A program made the position numbers and the translations under genes. From positions 248,001 to 312,000 of the forward strand of contig NZ_BJVA01000001.1 in the NCBI RefSeq assembly GCF_007988905.1: DNA of 64,000 nucleotides, given 5' to 3'. This DNA is from Gluconobacter kanchanaburiensis NBRC 103587 (GTDB lineage: Bacteria > Pseudomonadota > Alphaproteobacteria > Acetobacterales > Acetobacteraceae). The first letter of the stretch is position 1, and the number at the start of each line of letters is the position of its first letter. Positions 43,345 through 50,989 of this stretch are shown piece by piece. The notes under the pieces are model-generated. The model did no database searches. It had not been told where the DNA came from and was given only the letters and a program-made list of their open reading frames with translations.

Positions 43345-44291
43345 GCGACATGACGACACCTCTGGCGCCTTCGGGGGTCTTTTCTGTTCCGGGCAAAGAT
43401 GGTGATCCTTCGCTAAGAGAGTGGCTTGCACTTCTCAAGCCACGCGTTATTTCGCTGGTGGTGTTTACCGGGGCAGCAGGCATGGCAGTAGCGCCGCACT
43501 GGCCCTCCATCCCCATCGGCCTCATTACCATACTGTGCATCTGTATTGGTGCGGGGGCGGCTGGCGCGATCAATATGTGGTATGATCGCGATATTGATGC
43601 GATCATGAAACGTACAGTCGTCAGACCCATCCCGGACGGCCGGATGCCTGAGCAGGCCGCCTTGGTTTATGGCGTCGTTCTCTCGGTTCTTTCCGTCGTC
43701 GTACTGTGGCTAGCGACAAATGCGCTTGCGGCCGGGATCCTCGCGTTTTCGATTTTTTTCTACAGCGTTATTTACACGATGTGGCTCAAGCGCAGCACAC
43801 CTCAGAACATCGTCATTGGTGGTGCTGCGGGCGCTTTCCCGCCGATGATTGGTTGGGCGGCCAGCATGAACTCCATGGCTGTGCTGCCGGTCGCTATGTT
43901 CGCCATCGTGTTTCTGTGGACGCCGCCACATTTCTGGTCGCTGTCGCTGTATGCATGTAAGGATTACGACAAGGCGGGAATCCCAATGCTGCCGGTCGTG
44001 AAGGGCGCGCGTCATACACGTTGGCAGATCCTGATCTACACGTTCATTCTGACGGCCGTATCTCTTGTTCCGAGTGTTGTTCATGAAGTCGGCCTGACGT
44101 ACACGATTGTCACCAGCCTTCTGGATCTCGGCTTCATTCTCTGCGCCGTGCGAGTGCTCAACGATAAGCAGGATGCAGAAGGCGTCAGTCTGACCAAGGA
44201 CAAGCCGGCGCGCTTCGCGTTCCGCTATTCGCTGGCCTATCTGTTTTTGCTGTTCTGCGGGCTTCTGGTTGATCGGGTGCTGCTGGCATGA
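43341..44291 (+). CDS. ctaB: Protoheme IX farnesyltransferase (heme O synthase)
   Basis: Adds a farnesyl group to heme b to form heme O for terminal oxidases. This UbiA-family membrane protein (316 residues, about nine helices) has the two Asp-rich motifs, NMWYDRDIDAIMKRT and YACKDYDKAGIPMLPVVKG, and the WTPPHFWSL signature. It starts at ATG 43341 inside the ctaD-like stop. Acetic acid bacteria use a bo3-type ubiquinol oxidase that needs heme O, which explains its retention even though the neighbouring oxidase gene has decayed. The stop overlaps the next ATG. Confidence 0.96.
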   Translation: MSDMTTPLAPSGVFSVPGKDGDPSLREWLALLKPRVISLVVFTGAAGMAVAPHWPSIPIGLITILCICIGAGAAGAINMWYDRDIDAIMKRTVVRPIPDGRMPEQAALVYGVVLSVLSVVVLWLATNALAAGILAFSIFFYSVIYTMWLKRSTPQNIVIGGAAGAFPPMIGWAASMNSMAVLPVAMFAIVFLWTPPHFWSLSLYACKDYDKAGIPMLPVVKGARHTRWQILIYTFILTAVSLVPSVVHEVGLTYTIVTSLLDLGFILCAVRVLNDKQDAEGVSLTKDKPARFAFRYSLAYLFLLFCGLLVDRVLLA

Positions 44292-44404
44292 CCACCGACA
44301 TGCATCTTGCCCGCAAGCGCCGGCTCAGCCGTATTACGGGGATTGTCGGCGGTGTCGTACTGCTGGCTGTGATTTTCTATGTGATTACGCTGCTGCGGCT
44401 TTAG
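44288..44404 (+). CDS. CoxF-like small membrane protein
   Basis: 38 residues: a basic N-terminus (HLARKRRLSRITG) and one membrane helix (IVGGVVLLAVIFYVITLL). Its size, pattern and position directly behind ctaB match the small CoxF-type protein of alphaproteobacterial ctaB-coxF-ctaG clusters. Its ATG overlaps the ctaB stop (ATGA). No ctaG, ctaC or ctaE follows; a strong terminator comes next. Function unknown. Confidence 0.68.
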   Translation: MTTDMHLARKRRLSRITGIVGGVVLLAVIFYVITLLRL

Positions 44405-44430
44405 GGGCTGGAGCAGGTTTCAATAAAAAA

Positions 44431-44460
44431 GCCCGGGAGCGAGCTCCCGGGCTTTTTTTT
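44431..44460 (+). terminator. Strong Rho-independent terminator after the ctaD-like/ctaB/coxF-like unit
   Basis: Perfect 9-bp GC-rich stem GCCCGGGAG (44431-44439) with CTCCCGGGC (44444-44452), 4-base loop, then eight T (44453-44460). A run of A before the stem makes it usable from the minus strand as well, for the convergent Tim44-like gene. Confidence 0.95.
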
Positions 44461-44473
44461 GTGCAGGGAAGGT

Positions 44474-45427
44474 CTATCCTGCCTGCTGGATGGCGGAGAG
44501 GATCCAGTTGCCGCGCCCATCTGCGCGAACGAAAGTCCAGAGTTCGGTCACGGTGACAGGCTCGGTTGAACTGCCATCGATTACGTTCCCCAGGGAATCC
44601 GTCGTCACGTCCGTCATGGAATAGTTCATCGCAACCGTTGCGTAGGTCAGAGTCCCCTCACGCCAGGCTTCGGAAAGATCACCGCGAAGAAAACGAACGT
44701 TTGAGACAATGTTGCGGGCGCCACGGCTGGCAAGATCGGAAAGCTGGGCGTTGAAATAACCCGTCATTTCCGGTGTTGCCATGCTGGAGAGTGCGCGCAT
44801 GTTCTGGGCGCTCCACGCGGCCTGGATATCCAGAAGCAGCCTTTGGAAGCTCAGGTAATCGTCATTGTTCAGCGTGACAGGGGTGCTTCCCGATGCGCCA
44901 CTAAAAGGCGTCGTGCCTCCTGTGGAAGACAGGCCAGTCGGAATGGTCTGACCCCGGTTGCCACCAAGTCTGCGCAAAAAGAAGGCGATCAGGCCGCCGA
45001 TAATGAGAACCTGAAGCAGAAAGCCAAAAAACGACGTCCCGCCGCCCATGCCGCTCATAAAGCCGTGCCCGCTGAGGAGACCGAACAGCCCGGCCCCAAG
45101 AAACCCTCCTGCAAATCCGCTCAGGAAAGGATGGCGGACAGGATAGGATTGGCGGTACGCCGGAGCCCCAAATCCGGGCATCGGGCGCGGGGCCGCATAG
45201 CCGGGTGTGTTCCCGTAATTGGGCGACGGGCGTGGAGTGGCAGACTGGTCCATCGGGCGTGCCCAGCCGGGCGTGATGGAGGTGCGCGGCGGGGCGCTCC
45301 AGGTATGGGAGCCGCGGCTTCCGATGGAGCTGCCGCCGCCCGGGCGTGCATCCGCTGTTCCCAGTGCGCCGAGGCTGACAGCGCAGAGGAGGGCGAGGGT
45401 GGTCGTAGAAAGTCGGAATTTACGCAT
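44474..45427 (-). CDS. Tim44-like domain membrane protein
   Basis: 317 residues: signal-like N-terminus (STTTLALLCAVSLGALGTADA), a long Gly/Pro/Ser/Tyr-rich segment to about 95, glycine-rich hydrophobic stretches at about 103-150 (FLSGFAGGFLGAGLFGLLSG, FFGFLLQVLIIGGLIAFF), and a C-terminal Tim44-like domain from about 185 (YLSFQRLLLDIQAAWSAQNM ... ELWTFVRADGRGNWIL). Bacterial members are predicted import-inner-membrane or transporter-associated proteins; the function is not settled. ATG 45427 overlaps the pmbA stop and has GCAGGACT upstream; ATG at the second Met is equivalent. Confidence 0.85.
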   Translation of the reverse strand: MRKFRLSTTTLALLCAVSLGALGTADARPGGGSSIGSRGSHTWSAPPRTSITPGWARPMDQSATPRPSPNYGNTPGYAAPRPMPGFGAPAYRQSYPVRHPFLSGFAGGFLGAGLFGLLSGHGFMSGMGGGTSFFGFLLQVLIIGGLIAFFLRRLGGNRGQTIPTGLSSTGGTTPFSGASGSTPVTLNNDDYLSFQRLLLDIQAAWSAQNMRALSSMATPEMTGYFNAQLSDLASRGARNIVSNVRFLRGDLSEAWREGTLTYATVAMNYSMTDVTTDSLGNVIDGSSTEPVTVTELWTFVRADGRGNWILSAIQQAG

Positions 45428-46758
45428 CAAAGTCCTGCAATGCTCATGCCATCTATCCGGATACTCGGCGCGTTAACGCTTTGCCGGAACATTAGATCAC
45501 TGCCCGGAATCATGCGGGCAAACATGTCTTTGAGGTTCCCTGCCACAGTGAGTTCGGCGACGGGTTCGGCAATCTCTCCGTTGCGGATCATGAAGCCTGA
45601 AGCGCCTCGGCTGTAATCTCCCGTCAGCATATTGACGGATGAACCCATGAGCTCCGTGATCAGGATCCCTTCAGTAATATCGGAACGTAAGGCTTCCGAA
45701 GAAAGGGTTCCGGGCGCGAGATGAAGATTTGTCACACTTGGTGATGGCGGAGAGGCTACACCTCGGCTGGCCCGGCCATTCGTAGGCAGACCCAGCTGAC
45801 GGCCACTGCGGGAGTCGAGCAGCCACGACTGAAGAACGCCGTCCTGGACCAGATCCATGGCGAGCGCGGCACAGCCTTCGCCGTCGAAAGGGCGGGAGGC
45901 CGCGCCACGGATGCGGCGCGGGTCGTCATGCACGGTCAGTCCGGCAGAAAGGATCCGTTGGCCGAGGCTATCCTTGAGGAATGAGGTGCCGCGTGCGATG
46001 GCCGCCCCATTAATCGCACCGACCAGATGGCCAAGAAGCGAGGCGGAAACACGCGGGTCATACACGATGCTGTAAGTGCCGGTGCGTGGACGTGCGGGAT
46101 TGAGACGGGCCAGCGCACGCTCGGCAGCCTCACGGCCAATGATGCGTGCATCGTCCAGATCTTCCAGATGCACGGCGCTGCGATAGGCATAGTCGCGCTG
46201 CATCGTTGCCGCCTCTCCGGCGAGGACACTGGCGCTGGTGGAGTGTGAGGTGCGGCTGTAGGCGCCGAAAAAAGCTGCCGAGGTGCCGAGTGCGACCGAT
46301 GTGCGGCCGTGTCCGGCAGAGGCGCCGTTGGTGTTGGTGATGCCCTCGAAAGACAGGGCGATATCCTCGGCTTCGCGGGCGCGGGCAAGGAGGTCGTCCA
46401 TGCCCGGCGTGGCGCTGCATTCCAGATCCAGTCCGGCTGCATCGAAACGACCTTTCAGAGCGGTTTCGGCGAGGCCTGCGTAACGGTCTTCCGGAACCAC
46501 CAGGGCCATAGCGCAGGCCTGTTCGGCCAGACGGTCAAACTCGGATTCGTTCAGCACGCTTGTCGAAACTGTTGCCGCCCGTTTGCCCCGGAAGACGCGC
46601 AGGCCGAGGGCAACGCTCTCGGACCGCTCGATGCCTTCAGGGACGCCTTTGCGGACCAGCGCGGACTCGGACTCGTCACGGACAAGAATGGCGTCCGCAT
46701 GGTCCGCGCCATGACGGCGGGCTGCGGCGAGAAGGGCTTCGACAGGCGTGAGGGTCAT
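45427..46758 (-). CDS. pmbA: PmbA/TldE family metalloprotease subunit
   Basis: TldE-type partner of TldD in a peptidase used in maturation or turnover of small modified peptides. The 443 residues show the family layout: LRVFRGKRAATVSTS at the N-terminus, a central ANTNGASAGHGRT-like turn (GITNTNGASAGHGRTSVALG), and the C-terminal FMIRNGEIAEPVAELTVAGN. TldE lacks the HExxxH metal site that TldD carries, and none is visible here. No tldD is in the window. It overlaps the M16 peptidase gene upstream by 4 bases. Confidence 0.92.
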   Translation of the reverse strand: MTLTPVEALLAAARRHGADHADAILVRDESESALVRKGVPEGIERSESVALGLRVFRGKRAATVSTSVLNESEFDRLAEQACAMALVVPEDRYAGLAETALKGRFDAAGLDLECSATPGMDDLLARAREAEDIALSFEGITNTNGASAGHGRTSVALGTSAAFFGAYSRTSHSTSASVLAGEAATMQRDYAYRSAVHLEDLDDARIIGREAAERALARLNPARPRTGTYSIVYDPRVSASLLGHLVGAINGAAIARGTSFLKDSLGQRILSAGLTVHDDPRRIRGAASRPFDGEGCAALAMDLVQDGVLQSWLLDSRSGRQLGLPTNGRASRGVASPPSPSVTNLHLAPGTLSSEALRSDITEGILITELMGSSVNMLTGDYSRGASGFMIRNGEIAEPVAELTVAGNLKDMFARMIPGSDLMFRQSVNAPSIRIDGMSIAGL

Positions 46759-48020
46759 GCGACGAGCCTTGCTGTGATGTCCTCCAGAGAGGGCATGTTG
46801 CTGACGGGGCCGATCGCGGTGAAGGTCGGCGTGCCGGAGAAAATGGTCCGGGCCACGCGGAGGATGTCGGCTTCCGTTACGGCATCGATTTTCGCGACGG
46901 TCTCGGAGGTCGGGACCGGGCGGTTATGAACCTGGATCTGACGCGCGAGCTGTTCACACCGGCTGCCGGTACTTTCCAGCGACATCAGGAGCGAGGATTT
47001 GAGCTGGGCGCGGGCGCGGGACAGCTCCTCGGCACTTAGCCCGTCCTGAAGACGTTTGAGTTCGTCGATCATGACGGGAACGAGTTCGGCGGTCTGATCT
47101 TCGCCCGTCCCCGCGTAGAGGCCGAACAGTCCACTGTCGCTGAAAGGGGAGGCGAAGGAATAGACGCTGTAGACCAGACCGCGGCGCTCGCGGATTTCCT
47201 GAAACAGGCGCGAGGACATGCCGCCGCCGAGCAGCGTCGAGAGAATCATGACCGCGTAATGGTCGGGGTGCAGATAGCTGACCGACGGAAAGCCCATGAC
47301 CAGATGGGCCTGATCCAGGTCGCGCGTCGTGCGAAGTTCGCCGCCTTCATAGGCTGCTGCCCGGGGGCGGGGGGTCTGATGATCGGGGAGGTCGCGGAAA
47401 TGTTCTTTCACCAGATCAACCACCTGCTGGTGGTGCAGGTTTCCGGCGGCGGCGATGGTGATGTTGTGGGTCGTGTAATGCTCGCGCATGTAGGACATGA
47501 GCGTGTCGCGCGTCATGGTCGAGACGAGTTCTTCCGAGCCCAGTGTGGGGCGGCCCATAGGCTGTTCGGGGAAGGCGCGTTCCTGGAACTGGTCGAAGAT
47601 GATGTCGTCCGGGGTATCGTTAGCCTGACCGATTTCCTGAAGGATCACGCCACGTTCGCGCTCTATTTCGGCGTCCAGGAACGTGCTGTGGGTCAGGATG
47701 TCGCCAATGATGTCCACGCCGAGTGCCAGATCGTTCTTCAGCAGCTTGACGTAATAGGCCGTTGTTTCACGGGCAGTATAGGCGTTGATGTAGCCGCCCA
47801 CATTTTCGATTTCCTCCGCGATTTGGGAGGCGGACCGTCTTGTGGTGCCTTTGAAGGCCATGTGTTCGAGAAAATGGGAGACGCCGTTATTCGCGGCGGT
47901 CTCGTCGCGCGTACCAATGGAGACATAGGCTCCAAAGGAAACGGTTTCGACGCGGTCCATCCGTTCGGTGATGATGGTCAGGCCGTTATCGAGTCTGGTG
48001 ACTTCAATCGTATCGGGCAT
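46755..48020 (-). CDS. M16 family zinc peptidase (processing-peptidase-like)
   Basis: 421-residue inverzincin peptidase related to the mitochondrial processing peptidase beta subunit. The inverted motif HFLEH at 49-53 (VSHFLEHMAFKGT) and the downstream Glu region (ERERGVILQEIGQANDTPDD) are both intact, so it is probably active. Two M16 domains of about 200 residues each follow, with GGGMSSRLFQEIRERRGLVY in the second. Alphaproteobacterial members often sit next to thrC, as here (thrC is 63 bases upstream). Substrate unknown. Confidence 0.92.
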   Translation of the reverse strand: MPDTIEVTRLDNGLTIITERMDRVETVSFGAYVSIGTRDETAANNGVSHFLEHMAFKGTTRRSASQIAEEIENVGGYINAYTARETTAYYVKLLKNDLALGVDIIGDILTHSTFLDAEIERERGVILQEIGQANDTPDDIIFDQFQERAFPEQPMGRPTLGSEELVSTMTRDTLMSYMREHYTTHNITIAAAGNLHHQQVVDLVKEHFRDLPDHQTPRPRAAAYEGGELRTTRDLDQAHLVMGFPSVSYLHPDHYAVMILSTLLGGGMSSRLFQEIRERRGLVYSVYSFASPFSDSGLFGLYAGTGEDQTAELVPVMIDELKRLQDGLSAEELSRARAQLKSSLLMSLESTGSRCEQLARQIQVHNRPVPTSETVAKIDAVTEADILRVARTIFSGTPTFTAIGPVSNMPSLEDITARLVA

Positions 48021-48083
48021 GAGATTCCGTAATGTCGAAGGAAGGCACCCTCTCCGGCTGGAGAGGGCGTAAATCTTGAGGAA

Positions 48084-49484
48084 TCAGCCGCGTTTGATGT
48101 GCGCGCGGACAGCATCCTGAAGACCGGCGATCTGGCTGTCGCGGCAGTCGTAGCGTTCGGTGCGCTCGAACAGGTCGGACAGATGCGGCGGTAGTTTCGG
48201 GTGGATGCCAGTGGCGGCGATGACGGCATCCGGGAACTTGGCTGGGTGGGCCGTGGCAGCGGCGACCATCGGGGTGCCGGGTTCCTGAAAGCGCTTGCCG
48301 ACGGCGAGGCCGATGGCGCTGTGCGGGTCCGCGAGATAGAGACTTTCGTTGTAGAACAGACGCATGGCCTCGCTGGTCTGTTCGTCAGTGAGGGTCATTC
48401 CCTCGAAGACGTCCTTCATCCGGCTCCAGGCATCGTGTGGGACGGCCATGCGACCCGTCTCGCGGAATTCGCGCATGATGGCGGCACACCGCGTAGCGTT
48501 ACGATCCAGCAGTTCGAATAGCAGGCGTTCGAAATTGGATGAAACCTGAATGTCCATCGACGGCGACAGACTCGGTTCGACCGTGCGGACGCTCATGTCG
48601 TTGTCGATGACGAAGCGCGTGAGAATGTCGTTGCGGTTGGAGCCGATGCAGAGCTTCTTGATGGGCAGTCCCATCTGTTTTGCGGCCCAGGCGGCGAGAA
48701 CATTGCCGAAATTACCGGTTGGGACCGAGAACGAGACTTCCCTCTCCGGTGCACCGAGAGCAAGCGCAGCACGGACGTAATACGGGATCTGGGCGGCGAT
48801 GCGGGCCCAGTTGATGGAGTTGACGGCCGAGAGCGAGACTTCGTCACGGAATGCATGGTCGGCGAACATTGCCTTCACCAGATCCTGACAGGTGTCGAAA
48901 TCGCCTTCGACGGCAATGTTGAGGATGTTGTCGTCCTGAACCGTCGTCATTTGACGGCGCTGGACATCAGACGTGCGGCCCTTCGGATGAAGGATGACGA
49001 CCGACAGGCGCTCCCGCCCCCGGCAGGCTTCGATCGCCGCTGAACCGGTATCGCCGGACGTGGCGCCGACGATCGTAACATGACGGTTGCGCTGGGTCAG
49101 GACGTGGTCGAACAGCCGTCCCAGCATCTGCATCGCCATGTCTTTGAAAGCGAGCGTCGGGCCGTGGAACAATTCGAGTGAGTAAAGGTCCTGCTCGACT
49201 TCCACGAGGGGGACCACGGCTGCGTGGTCAAAACCTGCATAGGCATCCCGCGTCATGTCCCTGAGGGTATCGACGTCGATTGCCTCTTCCGTAAAGAGGG
49301 CGATGACCTCTGCGGCGAGGTCCGGATAAGACAGCGCACGCCATTCCCGCAGGGTTTGTGGACTGATCTTCGGCCAGCTCTCCGGCATGTAAAGTCCGCC
49401 GTCTCCTGCAAGTCCTGCAAGAAGGATGTCGGAAAAATTCGGGGCGTCGGCGGTCAGCTCGCCGCGGGTAGATCGGTAGCGCAT
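48084..49484 (-). CDS. thrC: Threonine synthase
   Basis: PLP fold-type II enzyme turning O-phosphohomoserine into threonine. The 466-residue protein has YRSTRGELTADAPNF at the N-terminus, the PLP lysine in TLAFKDMAMQMLGR, GATSGDTGSAAIEACRG, and SVPTGNFGNVLAAWAAKQMG. Length and motifs fit the long (class I, fungal/proteobacterial) threonine synthase. It starts at ATG 49484, 22 bases after the Yellow-like gene, and is followed by the M16 peptidase gene. Confidence 0.96.
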   Translation of the reverse strand: MRYRSTRGELTADAPNFSDILLAGLAGDGGLYMPESWPKISPQTLREWRALSYPDLAAEVIALFTEEAIDVDTLRDMTRDAYAGFDHAAVVPLVEVEQDLYSLELFHGPTLAFKDMAMQMLGRLFDHVLTQRNRHVTIVGATSGDTGSAAIEACRGRERLSVVILHPKGRTSDVQRRQMTTVQDDNILNIAVEGDFDTCQDLVKAMFADHAFRDEVSLSAVNSINWARIAAQIPYYVRAALALGAPEREVSFSVPTGNFGNVLAAWAAKQMGLPIKKLCIGSNRNDILTRFVIDNDMSVRTVEPSLSPSMDIQVSSNFERLLFELLDRNATRCAAIMREFRETGRMAVPHDAWSRMKDVFEGMTLTDEQTSEAMRLFYNESLYLADPHSAIGLAVGKRFQEPGTPMVAAATAHPAKFPDAVIAATGIHPKLPPHLSDLFERTERYDCRDSQIAGLQDAVRAHIKRG

Positions 49485-49506
49485 GGGAGAATTATATCAT
49501 GACCTG

Positions 49507-50487
49507 TCAGGGCAAGGCGATGCGAAGAATGTGCGTTGTCCCATCTTCCGTGACAAGAACGCCCAATTCGTGACTGTTGGAAAGCGCAGGGGCACCGGCA
49601 TTGACGAGGCGTGGATCCCGGAGGATGCGCAGCGGAATACGGTCGCTGCCGAATTTGAGTAGACTGCCCCCTTCGATGTCGGACAGGTAAAATGTGTCCG
49701 TCGAAGTCAGTGTTGCGCCGCCGAGACTGGGTGTTGTGCGCCATTCCGTAATGCCGTCAAGCTGCTCTACGGGTGTAAAAGCAGGATCGGTCAGTAGCGC
49801 GGTATCGATCCGGTACATTGGCCCGCAGGCAGGCTGATAGAAAAGCCATTGTCCTCTTTTATCAAGCATCAGGAATCGTACATTTCCTCCCGCGATGGGG
49901 TGACCATCGGGGCCGATACTGGGCTGCCCATTCCGCAGAAGGGGGTGTCGGCCGGTCAGGGATGGGTCATAGGCAAGAAAACGGGAGGCTTTGCCAGTCT
50001 GAAGGTTGGCCACGATGAGCGCAGCTTTCCCCTCGTCTGCCAGATAGGCGTGCGTTCCGTGAATTTGCAGGGCGACCAGATTGCTGCCGGTAACTGCGGC
50101 TCCATCCAGAAGAGTCCGTGAAACAACGGTTCCCTCCCGCGACATGCGGATCAGCGTAGGGACGGCGCCAGAGGTCAATGCCCACAGTTGCCCGTCAGAC
50201 GTCGTCAGTGCCGCTAGGCGCTCGGTTGGAGCACCGGACGCGTTAAGAGGTGTCGCGCCTGTGACTGTAATGCGGACGGGATGTCCGTTTTCGTCAAGGG
50301 CGAGATAGTTACCGTCTTCTTCCGCCAGGAGCGTGGTGGGCTGTATTTGGGGGAGTATCGCATCAGTCGTGATCGAAGCCTGGGTAGGTGCGTCCTGCCA
50401 GGGGTGATCGGCTTTGGCGGGAGTGACGCTAAAGGCCAGGGCTGTCAGCCCGGCCGCGGTGGCGGCATGCAGAAGACGGGTTCTCAT
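49507..50487 (-). CDS. Major royal jelly / Yellow family secreted protein
   Basis: 326 residues with a clear signal peptide (HAATAAGLTALAFSVTPAKA, cleavage about residue 26). The mature part has the Yellow/MRJP beta-propeller pattern: LVALQIHGTHAYLADEGKAALIVANL, then a GRQ/K-type WLFYQPACGPMYRIDTALL block and TFYLSDIEGGSLLKF. Bacterial Yellow-like proteins are secreted or periplasmic and mostly of unknown role; ligand binding rather than catalysis is usually suggested. Upstream of thrC by 22 bases on the same strand, so possibly co-transcribed, though no functional link is apparent. Confidence 0.8.
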   Translation of the reverse strand: MRTRLLHAATAAGLTALAFSVTPAKADHPWQDAPTQASITTDAILPQIQPTTLLAEEDGNYLALDENGHPVRITVTGATPLNASGAPTERLAALTTSDGQLWALTSGAVPTLIRMSREGTVVSRTLLDGAAVTGSNLVALQIHGTHAYLADEGKAALIVANLQTGKASRFLAYDPSLTGRHPLLRNGQPSIGPDGHPIAGGNVRFLMLDKRGQWLFYQPACGPMYRIDTALLTDPAFTPVEQLDGITEWRTTPSLGGATLTSTDTFYLSDIEGGSLLKFGSDRIPLRILRDPRLVNAGAPALSNSHELGVLVTEDGTTHILRIALP

Positions 50488-50556
50488 GGTTCTGACATTG
50501 CCCCGAAGGGCGCATTTGGCAAGTCAGAACTGGGAACGAAGACGTTCCATTCAGGA

Positions 50557-50874
50557 TTACGTCTCTACTTTGGTCGGGGTCTGCACGGTTTCCGAGCCAC
50601 GGGCAAGGAGTTCAACAAGCGGTGGCGCGGGCTTTGGATTCGAAAGCCACGGAGAAAGTTCATGTTCCACCGGGAAAAGGACGGCGGCATGCATGAGGAG
50701 AGCGGCTTCGATGGTCAGGCACTCGATGGACCAACGGTTGTCGGGCATGCGTGAAATAAAGTGACCTGATGCTGTCCGGCGCACCTCAATCGGAAATGTC
50801 CGAGTAGTCATTCCCTGTCGTACTGTCGCGTACACTAGCCCTGGGACCGGACCGGTTCTCTGTTCAAGATGCAT
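50557..50874 (-). CDS. Hypothetical 105-residue protein
   Basis: No family recognised. Predicted soluble, with alternating strands (GLVYATVRQGMTTRTFPIEV; SGHFISRMPDNRWSIECLTI) and a central hydrophobic helix (EAALLMHAAVLF), then a Pro-rich tail. ATG 50874 is the first start of the frame. It is 69 bases before the Yellow-like gene on the same strand and divergent from the TPR gene. Coding-type codon use and the tight packing support it, but it could be a lineage-specific gene. Confidence 0.6.
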   Translation of the reverse strand: MHLEQRTGPVPGLVYATVRQGMTTRTFPIEVRRTASGHFISRMPDNRWSIECLTIEAALLMHAAVLFPVEHELSPWLSNPKPAPPLVELLARGSETVQTPTKVET

Positions 50875-50989
50875 TGTCTGAAAACCTCTGACACCGTCTT
50901 AGATTTGCGATATTGGCCAAATAAGGGTGAAGACTTCGTTAACGGACAGGGAACTGGATTTTCTGGACGTTTCGGCGCACCAAGCTCCA

